A stretch of DNA of 64,000 nt from Cytophagales bacterium WSM2-2. GTDB taxonomy: Bacteria; Bacteroidota; Bacteroidia; Cytophagales; Cyclobacteriaceae. Positions 26,854 to 35,082 of the stretch are shown here, in pieces (the first letter of the stretch is position 1; every line of letters starts with the position of its first letter). The notes under the pieces were generated by a model, which had not been told where the DNA came from, did no database searches, and saw only the letters and a list, made by a program, of their open reading frames with translations. The stretch spans positions 5,072,001 to 5,136,000 of the forward strand of contig BNHL01000001.1 of NCBI GenBank assembly GCA_015472025.1, written 5' to 3'. Both the position numbers and the translations under genes were made by a program.

Positions 26854-29274
26854 ATGAAATTCAAAGCCTTTGTTTCATTAATCATCACTGCGGCTTTAAT
26901 ATACGCTTTCAATCGTTCGTGGAATATCAAGGGTACGCCAATCCCTCCGATGGGGAAATTCATGGATCCGTTTCATGGCTTCTGGAAAAATGCTGAAAAC
27001 AAAATTACCCCCGTATTAGCCATTAAAGGTTTGTCGGGCGAAGTTTCAATAGCTTATGACAGTACTTTAATTCCTCACATCTATGCTGCCAGTGAAGACG
27101 ATCTTTTTTTCGCACAAGGATATATAACGGCCAATCACAGGTTATGGCAGATGGAGTTACAAACTCATGCAGCTGCCGGGCGCGTTTCTGAAATCCTTGG
27201 TCCCGCAACCCTCGACTTTGACCGGGGTCAACGAAGGCTGGGAATGGTTTATGGAGCTCAGAATTCTCTTAATGAAATGGAGAAAGATCCGGTGCTAAAA
27301 AAAGTTATCGAACAATATGCTAAAGGGATAAACGCATATATCGAATCGCTCAACTATGAAAGACTTCCCCTTGAATATAAACTACTCGACTATTGGCCTG
27401 AACCGTGGACAACATTGAAAAGCGGTCTGCTCTTAAAATATATGGCCAAGACGTTGAACATCGCGGAGAAGGATTTTGAGATGACAAATGCTTTGAAATT
27501 TTTCGGCAAAGACGTGATTGAGTTACTTTATCCGGATAATGAGCACGTGGGAGATCCAATTGTCGATAATACCAATGGTTGGAATTTCAAGCCGGTAACT
27601 CTTGCCAGTACACCCACTGTGCCTCAGGACATCGTTCAGATAAAACCACTTATAAAACACATCCCGGACATCGGCAGCAATAACTGGGCGGTGTCCGGCA
27701 GTAAAACATCTACCGGGTCGCCAATCCTTTGCAACGATCCTCACCTGGAATTGAACCTGCCATCGATTTGGTATGTCATTCATTTGAGCGCTCCGGGTAT
27801 CAACACCATGGGGGCTTCTTTACCCGGGTCACCGTCGGTAATAAGCGGTTTCAACGACTCTATCGCATGGGGCGTGACCAACGCTCAACGCGATCTGGTG
27901 GATTGGTACAAAATCCAATTCAAAGACAAGTCTAAAAAAGAATACTTGAGCGATGATCAATGGAAGGCCACTCGAAAAGTCATTGAGAAGATCGTAGTGA
28001 AGGGAACAGATCCATTCTATGACACGGTGGTTTACACACATCACGGTCCAGTAACTTATGATGAGACTTTTCATGGGGAGAGCGAAAAGAATCATTATGC
28101 ATTCCGCTGGGTTGCTCACGATCCATCCAAGGAGCTACTTGCTTTTTACCTGTTGAACAAAGGCAAAAATCATAACGACTACCAAAAAGCACTTGACTAC
28201 TACAGCTCCCCTGCCCAGAATTTTGTATTCGCCAGTGTGAGTGGCGACATCGGGATGCGTATCCAGGGGAAATATCCTGTACGCAGACAGAATGAAGGGC
28301 GATTCGTACTTGACGGAACGAAAACATCCAATGAATGGCAAGCTTTCATTCCCAACGAACAAAATGTGATGTACAAAAATCCGGTTCGGGGATTTGTTAG
28401 TTCTGCGAATCAGTATCCGGTAGATGACACCTATCCTTATTATGTAATGTCCAATCACTTTGAGGCGTATCGCAACCGGAGGATCAACCAGCGCCTGGGG
28501 GAAATGAAAAATATTTCTCCCCAGGATATGATGAGCCTTCAGGCAGATAACTATAACCTCAAGGCGGCCGAGAGCTTGCCTATGTGGCTTGCCATGCTTG
28601 ATAGCACGAAACTGAATACAGAAGAAAAATCCGTTTATGATAAATTAAAGTCATGGAATTTCGTCAACACTGCTGATTCCGAAGGAGCCTCTTACTACGA
28701 GATGTGGCTCCGCGCTATCTACCCGATGATTTGGGACGAAATAGACAGCGCGAAAGTTTCGTTACCTGAGCCCACCACGTATCAGACATTAAAATTAATG
28801 AAGGAAAAACCTGATCTGAATTTCTTTGACATCGTCTCTACACCGGAAAAAGAAACTGCTTCCGATGTTGCTCGGAAATCCTTTTCGAAAAGCGTATTGG
28901 ATATGGCCAAATGGAAGCAAGACAAGAAGCTGGAACCGGCCTGGGCTGATTTTAAGGATTCATACATACAGCACCTTGCCCGGCTTGCTCCATTCAGTTA
29001 TCACGTCAGACATGGCGGCAATAACGGTATCATCAACGCTCATGGAAGACGCAACGGTCCCAGCTGGCGCATGGTGGTGAGCCTGGAAAAAAACGGATTG
29101 AAAGCATGGGGTGTTTTCCCCGGCGGTCAATCGGGAAATCCGGGAAGTCCATTCTATAATAATATGATTAATGTGTGGTCGGCAGATCGCTATTTTAATC
29201 TTCACTTCAATACGGCCCCCGAGCAGATGCAAAAATTCACGATGTCAGTTCAAACCTTAAAATCAGCACAATGA
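26854..29274 (+). CDS. Penicillin acylase family Ntn-hydrolase
   Basis: This 806-residue precursor starts with a signal or anchor (FKAFVSLIITAALIYAF). The alpha-chain region contains LFFAQGYITANHRLWQMEL and LDFDRGQRRLGM. The autocatalytic nucleophile is Ser275 in DIGSNNWAVSGSKT, where the precursor would be cut to expose serine. The beta chain has NDPHLELNLPSIWYVIHL, GVTNAQRDLVDWY and GGQSGNPGSPFYNN. The family cleaves N-acyl bonds, including penicillins and acyl-homoserine lactones; the substrate here is unknown. It overlaps the next gene by four bases. Confidence 0.93.
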   Translation: MKFKAFVSLIITAALIYAFNRSWNIKGTPIPPMGKFMDPFHGFWKNAENKITPVLAIKGLSGEVSIAYDSTLIPHIYAASEDDLFFAQGYITANHRLWQMELQTHAAAGRVSEILGPATLDFDRGQRRLGMVYGAQNSLNEMEKDPVLKKVIEQYAKGINAYIESLNYERLPLEYKLLDYWPEPWTTLKSGLLLKYMAKTLNIAEKDFEMTNALKFFGKDVIELLYPDNEHVGDPIVDNTNGWNFKPVTLASTPTVPQDIVQIKPLIKHIPDIGSNNWAVSGSKTSTGSPILCNDPHLELNLPSIWYVIHLSAPGINTMGASLPGSPSVISGFNDSIAWGVTNAQRDLVDWYKIQFKDKSKKEYLSDDQWKATRKVIEKIVVKGTDPFYDTVVYTHHGPVTYDETFHGESEKNHYAFRWVAHDPSKELLAFYLLNKGKNHNDYQKALDYYSSPAQNFVFASVSGDIGMRIQGKYPVRRQNEGRFVLDGTKTSNEWQAFIPNEQNVMYKNPVRGFVSSANQYPVDDTYPYYVMSNHFEAYRNRRINQRLGEMKNISPQDMMSLQADNYNLKAAESLPMWLAMLDSTKLNTEEKSVYDKLKSWNFVNTADSEGASYYEMWLRAIYPMIWDEIDSAKVSLPEPTTYQTLKLMKEKPDLNFFDIVSTPEKETASDVARKSFSKSVLDMAKWKQDKKLEPAWADFKDSYIQHLARLAPFSYHVRHGGNNGIINAHGRRNGPSWRMVVSLEKNGLKAWGVFPGGQSGNPGSPFYNNMINVWSADRYFNLHFNTAPEQMQKFTMSVQTLKSAQ

Positions 29275-29615
29275 AATTCCTATTTCAACTCATAGTTACA
29301 GCCGTAGGTTGTTTTGCTGCCCAGTATTTTTTACCATGGTGGACAATGGCCATCGTAGCTTTTGTTGCGGGTTACTCTTTTCAAAATAAAGGGGCCGTTT
29401 CATTCATCGCTGGGTTCATTGCCGTAGCCCTGCTGTGGTTGTTAATGGCATACCAAATTGATGTGGCATCTCAATCGCTGCTTACTGAAAAAATGAACAA
29501 AATTTTTCCATTGAATGTCTTCATCCTGATGGTAGTAGTCGGTGGTTTCGTAGGTGGTTTTGCGGCCCTCACAGGCGCGTTGATGAACCCCAAAAAAGTT
29601 TCCAAATATTATTAA
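29271..29615 (+). CDS. Small membrane protein, hypothetical
   Basis: This 114-residue protein has four hydrophobic segments (MKFLFQLIVTAVGCFAAQYF, MAIVAFVAGYSF, AVSFIAGFIAVALLWLLMAY and FILMVVVGGFVGGFAALTGAL). It starts inside the acylase stop (ATGA overlap), so the two are coupled. I do not recognise the family. A membrane partner of the acylase or simply a co-transcribed gene are both possible. Confidence 0.75.
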   Translation: MKFLFQLIVTAVGCFAAQYFLPWWTMAIVAFVAGYSFQNKGAVSFIAGFIAVALLWLLMAYQIDVASQSLLTEKMNKIFPLNVFILMVVVGGFVGGFAALTGALMNPKKVSKYY

Positions 29616-29621
29616 AGACAA

Positions 29622-29885
29622 TTACATCGGCTTTGTTGCCGACCTACCGATTTCACTGTCGATAATACTCAGCTTGGCGATCAACTCAATAAGTTGCTTG
29701 CTATAATGTTGCTTCGCTTCTGCGATCAGCAACTTGATCCGCACTTCTTCATTTTGCTCGAGTTCAACAAATCTCCTGTAGGCGATTGCAACCGCCTTAT
29801 CATCCGCTTTTTCAAGAATCAGGTAAAACATCAGGTTAATTAAACCTCTCAATCTCGACATATCTTCGTCAACGATCACGCTCAT
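29622..29885 (-). CDS. Hypothetical helical protein
   Basis: This 87-residue protein is charged and helical throughout (MSRLRGLINLMFYLILEKADDKAVAIAYRRFVELEQNEEVRIKLLI). It has no membrane segment or signal peptide. The coding frame and start ATG look real, and the gene is convergent with the upstream membrane-protein gene. I do not recognise a family. Confidence 0.6.
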   Translation of the reverse strand: MSVIVDEDMSRLRGLINLMFYLILEKADDKAVAIAYRRFVELEQNEEVRIKLLIAEAKQHYSKQLIELIAKLSIIDSEIGRSATKPM

Positions 29886-30220
29886 AAATTTTAATCTTAG
29901 CCCACGCAGTGTTTAAAAAGTTGCCAACAACTCCTCTGCTAGTCGATGGCCGGTTTGGCTTTGAGTGAAATGGAAATACAAAGTAGCAGCAAAAGAAAAA
30001 ACAGAGCAACAGGTATTTTTCCCATTTCACACGGGTTTTTTCCCGTATCAGATATGGGAATTCCCCCGTTGACCGGAATACTCTTCAGAATTAATTTTAT
30101 TGTGCGGTTAATATCGTATTCTATAATAACGATATTAAATTTTCTTGTTGGTTAGAAATTTTAAAAGGATCATCATTTTTTTTACAAACTGTAATCAAAA
30201 AAATTACACAGCCAGACATT
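29886..30220. other. 335-bp intergenic region upstream of the receiver gene
   Basis: No gene is supported here; a 69-codon open frame at 29946-30155 has no protein-like features. It is AT-rich near the receiver start and contains the double dyad at 30031-30067. It presumably holds the promoter region for both divergent genes. Confidence 0.6.
30031..30067. promoter_or_regulatory. Double ACGGG-N6-CCCGT-type dyad (copy 1)
   Basis: ACGGG-TTTTTT-CCCGT at 30031-30046 is followed 23 bases later by ATGGG-AATTC-CCCCG at 30054. The same pair, also spaced 23 bases, occurs at 56721. Over 36 bases the copies agree at 28 positions. Two dyads two helix turns apart suggest a dimeric regulator site. Confidence 0.5.
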
Positions 30221-30634
30221 ATGAACAAACCAGTGGAAATTCTTCTTGTAGAAGACAACGAAAATGATGCGGAGTTGACTATCCGTGCGCTAAAAAAAAA
30301 TAACTTAGCAAACCATTTGCTGCGGCTCCATGACGGAGCTGAAGCATTGGATTATCTCTACAGAGAAAATGAGGAACCACGGTTAATATTGCTTGATCTT
30401 AAAATGCCCAAAGTAGACGGGCTCGAAGTGTTGAAGAAAATTAAATCTGATGCCTCCAAAAAGCACATACCAATTGTGATGCTGACATCATCAAAAGAAG
30501 AACGGGATATCGTTGAATCTTACCAGCTTGGAGTAAATGCGTATATCGTGAAGCCTGTTGAATTCAATAAATTCATTGAAGCCATTACACAACTCGGTTT
30601 GTTCTGGCTTGTGCTTAATCAATCACCCAAATAA
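30221..30634 (+). CDS. Stand-alone receiver-domain response regulator
   Basis: This 137-residue protein is a single REC domain of the Rcp1-like type. The acidic pair is in [12 protein letters not shown], the phosphoacceptor is Asp59 in [13 protein letters not shown], the switch threonine is in [12 protein letters not shown], and the lysine is in [11 protein letters not shown]. With no DNA-binding domain it must act through protein contact. It is followed eight bases later by a receiver-kinase hybrid, a frequent pairing. Confidence 0.93.
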   Translation: MNKPVEILLVEDNENDAELTIRALKKNNLANHLLRLHDGAEALDYLYRENEEPRLILLDLKMPKVDGLEVLKKIKSDASKKHIPIVMLTSSKEERDIVESYQLGVNAYIVKPVEFNKFIEAITQLGLFWLVLNQSPK

Positions 30635-30641
30635 GAATGAT

Positions 30642-31808
30642 ATGGAGAGAATGGAGAATCATGAGTTACGAATCCTGATGTTGGAAGACCGGGAGGAAGA
30701 TGTAGAGTTAATCAGTCGCATGTTGAAGAAAGATGCCATCAGTTACGTAAATAGTGTGGTTGATACGAAGGAACAATTCGAAGAAGCTTTAAGACTCTTT
30801 AAACCCGAAGTCATTCTTTCCGATCATGCCTTGCCTCAATTCAATTCGTTTGAGGCATTGCTTATGATAAAGCAAAAAGGATTGAAGATTCCTTTCATCC
30901 TTGTAACAGGAACTGTGTCAGAGGAATTTGCTGTGAGTTGCCTGAAGCAGGGCGCTGATGACTACATCCTCAAGTCAAACCTTGTGCGATTACCTTCCGC
31001 TATTCGCAATGCTCTCCGGAAGAGAAACGTGGAAATGAGGCGTGAAAAAGCCGAGTCCGACCTACGCAGTCAAAATGAAGAACTGGTGAAAGTGAATCAT
31101 GAACTTGACAGTTTTGTTTACAGCGTATCTCACAATCTCCGTGCTCCGCTGATGTCGGTACTCGGGCTAATTCATCTTGCGAAAGCTGAGGACAACCAAC
31201 ATAGCAGCCATTTCAATCACTATTTTGAGCTAATGCAAACCAGTATCCATAAACTCGATGAAACACTGAAAGAGATTCTTGATTATTCCAAAAATGCGCG
31301 CAAGGAAATTCATTTTGGGCAGGTTAATGTAAAGCAGCTTATCGAAGATGCTGTTGAAAGTCTTAAATACCTGAAAGGCTTTGACCACATTGAATTAAAA
31401 ATCAATGTAAAAGATAACGTGCCTTTGTATTCGGATGCCACGCGACTAAAAGTAATCGTGAGTAACCTGTTGTCGAATGCGATTAAGTATGCGGACCTGG
31501 CAAAATCAAATCCATTTATCGAAGTTGAAGTCATTATAACCAGTGAGAAATTGAACCTCCGTTTTACCGATAACGGTCTGGGTATCCGTCCAGAATTAAA
31601 GTCAAAAATATTCAATATGTTTTTCCGTGCCACGGAGAAAAGCGATGGTGCCGGTTTGGGCTTGTATATTGTAAAAGAAGCCTCAAAAAAACTTAGTGGA
31701 TATATCGAGGTAGACTCTGAGCCAGGTCAAGGGTCTACATTCCAGCTTGTGTTTCCAAATCATGTCAATCAGCGGGAAACGGTGATGGCAAGTGGTCTCG
31801 CCCAATAG
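30642..31808 (+). CDS. Receiver-histidine kinase hybrid
   Basis: I chose ATG 30642, just after the receiver gene, giving 388 residues. Residues about 8-125 are a REC domain with LMLEDREEDVEL and Asp61 in ILSDHALPQF, ending in GADDYILKSNLVRL. A coiled linker (EKAESDLRSQNEELVKVNHEL) follows. The HisKA motif is YSVSHNLRAPLMSVLGL, with Asn replacing the common Asp/Glu after His. The ATPase domain has NLLSNAIKYAD, FTDNGLGIRPEL and GAGLGLYIVKE. No membrane segment is seen; it probably exchanges phosphate with the upstream receiver. Confidence 0.93.
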   Translation: MERMENHELRILMLEDREEDVELISRMLKKDAISYVNSVVDTKEQFEEALRLFKPEVILSDHALPQFNSFEALLMIKQKGLKIPFILVTGTVSEEFAVSCLKQGADDYILKSNLVRLPSAIRNALRKRNVEMRREKAESDLRSQNEELVKVNHELDSFVYSVSHNLRAPLMSVLGLIHLAKAEDNQHSSHFNHYFELMQTSIHKLDETLKEILDYSKNARKEIHFGQVNVKQLIEDAVESLKYLKGFDHIELKINVKDNVPLYSDATRLKVIVSNLLSNAIKYADLAKSNPFIEVEVIITSEKLNLRFTDNGLGIRPELKSKIFNMFFRATEKSDGAGLGLYIVKEASKKLSGYIEVDSEPGQGSTFQLVFPNHVNQRETVMASGLAQ

Positions 31809-31871
31809 TGGCTTGAAATACCTTTGGTCAGGAGCTATCGGCCATTCATACATTGGAAGTTCGAATGAATG

Positions 31872-31894
31872 CTTCTGTTCGTTTGCAACAGAAG
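31872..31894. repeat. Inverted repeat CTTCTGTT-N7-AACAGAAG
   Basis: A perfect 8-bp stem with a 7-base loop between the hybrid kinase stop and the small lipoprotein gene. No T run follows, so it is a weak terminator candidate at best. Confidence 0.35.
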
Positions 31895-31974
31895 AATTAC
31901 AATCAAAAAACTCCCCGTTGAGTTAGTAAATCTTAAGAGTCATAGGTATCTTCGATGATCTAAAACAAACAGTC

Positions 31975-32298
31975 ATGAAAAAAATACTAGCTCTTATATC
32001 CCTGGGTCTGCTGCTATCCAATTGCTCATCTGATAAGTATATTGTAAGAAGTGACGAACGCAAAGCTGAATTAGGATTATCAGTCGCACCGTCTCTTGGT
32101 TCATCCGTTCTTTCCAGAACTACTGGCCACAATGTTCTCATCATGGTTGATAATAGAGAGATCTCCTTCCAGGAGATGAATAAAATTGACCCCAACACAA
32201 TCAGGTCTATCCAAGTGCTAAAGGGCGAGGAACAAGTAAAGAAGTATACTACCGGAAAATACGAGGGAGTTGTCTTGATCGAATTGAGAAAGAGTTAA
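31975..32298 (+). CDS. Small lipoprotein with TonB-plug-like C-terminal motif
   Basis: This 107-residue protein begins with a lipoprotein signal (ILALISLGLLLSNC, Cys near residue 17). Its C-terminal half reads NVLIMVDNREIS, then IDPNTIRSIQVLKGEEQVKKY and KYEGVVLIELRKS. That pattern (V-K-G near I-x-x-I and a final G-V-x-x-I) resembles the end of TonB receptor plug domains. No barrel is present. It could be a plug-like accessory or an unrelated small family. A strong terminator follows. Confidence 0.7.
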   Translation: MKKILALISLGLLLSNCSSDKYIVRSDERKAELGLSVAPSLGSSVLSRTTGHNVLIMVDNREISFQEMNKIDPNTIRSIQVLKGEEQVKKYTTGKYEGVVLIELRKS

Positions 32299-32321
32299 TC
32301 CCTGAGAAGTTCTTGCATTAG

Positions 32322-32364
32322 TGCCAGATAAATTGTTGATCACAATTTATCTGGCATTTTTTTT
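32322..32364 (+). terminator. Strong Rho-independent terminator
   Basis: TGCCAGATAAATTGT at 32322-32336 pairs perfectly over 15 bp with ACAATTTATCTGGCA at 32342-32356, loop TGATC, followed by eight T. It ends the small lipoprotein transcript just before the convergent exbD remnant. Confidence 0.9.
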
Positions 32365-32376
32365 AAAGCGTTCCTA

Positions 32377-32899
32377 TCATTTTACACTGACATAACCTTG
32401 CTTCGCTTTCCTGATCAAGGCCTCTTCATCGGCTGTGACATCATCAATAAAGTAACGATCAATCTTAGCTTCGGTGATTTCATCCATTATGTCGACCAGG
32501 TTCTTGTATTTTGAACGGTCAGTGGCTTTTAATCAGAACATATAGTTTACTAATCTCCGTCTTTTTATCCATCAGCAATTTACTTATTCGCTCGTGAGCT
32601 AACGGTATGCGTTCCAGTTTCGGTACACTGATTCCCTGGCGCCAGTAAACCAGGTCGCCCTCATCCAGGATCAATGTCAGTACTTCTTTTTCAGGAATGG
32701 GCTGTTGCACCGTTGCGTTCTCGGGCATCGCAATCTCCATCACCTGCAACTTATTCAAAGTGGTTGTAAGGATAAAGAACGTGAGCAAGAGGAAAGCCAG
32801 GTCGACCATGGGGGTCATGTCAATCCTGGTTGAGTGCTTCTTGCTACGAATCCGCGTGCGGCCTTTGCCTGCACTTGGGTTTGAACTTATTTCAGCCAT
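32377..32899 (-). pseudogene. exbD: ExbD/TolR-family transporter, frameshifted near the C-terminus
   Basis: The frame from ATG 32899 encodes the ExbD N-terminus, membrane helix with conserved Asp (TRIDMTPMVDLAFLLLTFF) and periplasmic part up to KLYVLI, then stops at 32519. Removing one A from the AAAA run at 32527-32530 continues the protein with KATDRSKYKNLVDIMDEI and ends KQGYVSVK at 32377, giving the normal length of about 173 residues. So the gene is one base out of frame: a real mutation, a sequencing error, or +1 frameshifting. No exbB or tonB is adjacent. Confidence 0.85.
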
Positions 32900-33072
32900 A
32901 GCGTTTGATTTTTTCCTCATAATACCCCAAAGAGGATTAAGTCACGCTGGCGGAAAAAATAATTAAACTTCTAATTTTCTGTTAAAATTTACGGGCCATC
33001 CGTCCTGTGAGCCGTTCATGATAGTTCGAACTCACTATTTTGCTATTAGGTCGTTATCTATCGAATAAAAAA

Positions 33073-33795
33073 ATGCTTATGAGATTATTAGCCGCGCTTT
33101 TACTTCTATCATTGGGGAATTCATTCGCACAGAAAAAGGACACCATCCTTATCCTGCCTGGAAGCAAAGTATTGCAATCCGAAAGACTAAAGGACTACAC
33201 AGCATCATATGAGTTCTTTTCAATTAAAGACGGAGAAGAGAAATTGGTAGGAAGCCTCGAAGATCGTTTTGAGGTCAGCAATAAAAAGAAGCTAGGGTTG
33301 CGTATTTGCAAAATCTCGTTCGGACCGAATCAAATTCTGGACAGCGGACTCTGCGAGTTGCAAGGCCTGAAACCTGTTTATCATCGCTCTATTCAGTCAA
33401 AAAAAATACTTGATCTTTCTTTCAACAAGGAAAAAGTAAATGGAAAGATTATTTCCAAAGTAAACTCGCAAGTGGATCCTATCGACTATCAGGCTCCTGC
33501 CCCACTGTTTGATTCTTACTATGAAGATATTATTGCAAAAACCGTGAATCTTGACAAAGGAGTTCTCTTTCGTTTCCCGGAATACATCTATGAGCGGGGC
33601 GGAACCGTGTGGTCTCTTGGCGAAATTTTAAAGAGTGAGAATCCGGATGAACGCGTGGTTAAATTCTATGAGCTCAATCCAAAGAAAGAAATCATTCGCA
33701 CGACAGTCTATGTGATTGCAGAGTCAACTCGTGAAATTATTCGAAGAGAATACCTGACGGGCGCCAATAAAACTATTATGAAGAAGAAAGTTTGA
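33073..33795 (+). CDS. Secreted hypothetical protein, DUF3108-like
   Basis: I chose ATG 33073 (or 33079), which gives about 240 residues with a signal peptide, MRLLAALLLLSLGNSFAQ. The mature part is beta-rich (YTASYEFFSIKDGEEKLVGSL, YEDIIAKTVNLDKGVLFRFP, TTVYVIAESTREIIRREYLTG). It resembles DUF3108 or outer-membrane lipoprotein-carrier-like proteins that cross the periplasm, but the match is weak. It stands alone between exbD (divergent) and the Rieske gene. Confidence 0.6.
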   Translation: MLMRLLAALLLLSLGNSFAQKKDTILILPGSKVLQSERLKDYTASYEFFSIKDGEEKLVGSLEDRFEVSNKKKLGLRICKISFGPNQILDSGLCELQGLKPVYHRSIQSKKILDLSFNKEKVNGKIISKVNSQVDPIDYQAPAPLFDSYYEDIIAKTVNLDKGVLFRFPEYIYERGGTVWSLGEILKSENPDERVVKFYELNPKKEIIRTTVYVIAESTREIIRREYLTGANKTIMKKKV

Positions 33796-33900
33796 CGCCC
33801 TTTATATTAACCTAAAAATTCCCACTGTCACCTCGTAGCTAATCATTCTTCTATTCGTTAATAGAATACCTGAGCTACTTCATTACACTCAGGTAAAATA

Positions 33901-33908
33901 TATCTTTG
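33901..33908 (+). promoter_or_regulatory. Candidate -7 promoter box for the Rieske gene
   Basis: TATCTTTG matches the Bacteroidota consensus TAnnTTTG and ends 22 bases before the chosen ATG at 33931. No clear -33 element is seen. Confidence 0.35.
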
Positions 33909-33930
33909 TTTGGTTTTAATCACAACTACT

Positions 33931-34338
33931 ATGAAACGCAGAGATTTTTTAGCCGGCACAGGGGCACTGATCGGGATTGGATTTTCGCAGAGTTTGGAGA
34001 GCTGTTCTTCCAGTTCAGTCAATCCCAAACCAGCAGCCAATTTCACTATTGACTTAAATGATTCAAAATACGCTTCCCTTAATAATGTTGGCGGAGTTGT
34101 TTTAGAGAAAGGTGTTTTCATTGTTTGCACTGCACAATCGTCTTACATCGCGCTGTCGCGCGTCTGCACTCATGCAGGATGCAGTGTCAACTTCAATTCA
34201 TCCGCGAAGAATTTCAATTGCCCGTGCCATGGAGGAATCTACGATATCAATGGTAAGGTAGTCAGTGGCCCGCCTCCTGCGCCTCTTGCGCAGTACCAGG
34301 TAACGCTGAGCGGAACGACTTTGACTATTGCAGGCTAA
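33931..34338 (+). CDS. Rieske [2Fe-2S] protein with Tat signal
   Basis: With the ATG at 33931 the protein has about 135 residues and starts with the twin-arginine motif KRRDFLAGTGALIG, as expected for a cofactor folded before export. A serine-rich linker and a lipobox-like LESC follow. The cluster ligands are in VCTHAGC (Cys-x-His) and NCPCHGG (Cys-x-x-His), and YDINGKVVSGPPPAPL closes the fold. It is probably an arsenite-oxidase-like or stand-alone Rieske electron carrier. No partner subunit is adjacent. Confidence 0.9.
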   Translation: MKRRDFLAGTGALIGIGFSQSLESCSSSSVNPKPAANFTIDLNDSKYASLNNVGGVVLEKGVFIVCTAQSSYIALSRVCTHAGCSVNFNSSAKNFNCPCHGGIYDINGKVVSGPPPAPLAQYQVTLSGTTLTIAG

Positions 34339-34345
34339 ATAAAGA

Positions 34346-34648
34346 TCAGAAAAGCTCGATCGGCTTTATAGTGTAGTCTTCTCGTTTGTAATTCTTTTCC
34401 TGGGAATAAGTCTTGCTGATCAGATCCTCCAGGATTGTCTCATCTGACTTGGCCGAAGGATATTCGTGGCGTGTTGAGTCACCGTATTGCGTATACGAAT
34501 TTATCCCGGTAGAAAACGGAACAAACCTGACCATAGTTACGATCTTGCGTTTACCATCTTCACGTATAAGACAAAACGAGTCGCGAAAATCCTTGAAGGT
34601 GGCACCACTGAAGGTGATATCTCTCAATATGTCAAAATAACTGGTCAT
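34346..34648 (-). CDS. Hypothetical protein
   Basis: This frame of about 100 residues, starting at ATG 34648 or 34663, encodes a soluble, charged protein (ITFSGATFKDFRDSFCLI, GKRKIVTMVRFVPFST, EDLISKTYSQEKNY). No family was recognised. It is convergent with the Rieske gene. Shorter open frames on the opposite strand compete, so confidence is limited. Confidence 0.4.
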   Translation of the reverse strand: MTSYFDILRDITFSGATFKDFRDSFCLIREDGKRKIVTMVRFVPFSTGINSYTQYGDSTRHEYPSAKSDETILEDLISKTYSQEKNYKREDYTIKPIELF

Positions 34649-34663
34649 AAAGCCAAAACTCAA

Positions 34664-35082
34664 TATAGGTAATTTTATAAAATGGAAGCAAACGGGAAGT
34701 TTGAGGGCTTTTCATTCAACTTTAATTTTTTTCTAATCCTCAAATTGCCCCTTGTTATCAATCTGGTTTGCACCTTGTGCCGGAGTTTAGAAATCCTCTA
34801 TTACGAACTATACAGGTTAGGTAAGTTGCAGTTCACATGCGCACTGCAATGGACGATCGGGCTTCGATTTAAGAAGCCCGGTTTGTTTCTGAACCGTCCT
34901 AAAACATCAGAATCAGCTCCTCACCACCTTGCACGGTCGTACCCGCTACTGGCATTTATGTGCACTGACACAGTCTAAGTAGGTAATTTTAACTAATTCT
35001 ATGGTAATTGGGTTACAGTGCCTCGGACGTAGTTGAGGTAAATAGTAATTTTAATTCCATAACACGCTTAAAAAAATTATCG
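34664..35082. other. Intergenic region before the TPR hybrid kinase
   Basis: No protein-like gene is supported. A 98-codon open frame (34682-34978) has Cys/Leu-rich composition unlike a real protein. A perfect hairpin CGGGCTTC-N7-GAAGCCCG lies at 34858-34880. Confidence 0.5.
34858..34880 (+). terminator. Terminator-like hairpin in the leader of the TPR hybrid kinase gene
   Basis: CGGGCTTC pairs perfectly with GAAGCCCG across a 7-base loop and is followed by GTTTGTTTCT. Its position upstream of a same-strand gene suggests an attenuator or the end of a small transcript. Confidence 0.4.

Noticed and set aside
29946..30155. 69-codon frame before the receiver gene
   Set aside because: It spans the double dyad and has no recognisable protein features.
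34682..34978. 98-codon plus-strand frame
   Set aside because: Composition is not protein-like and it covers a perfect hairpin; no homologous pattern.
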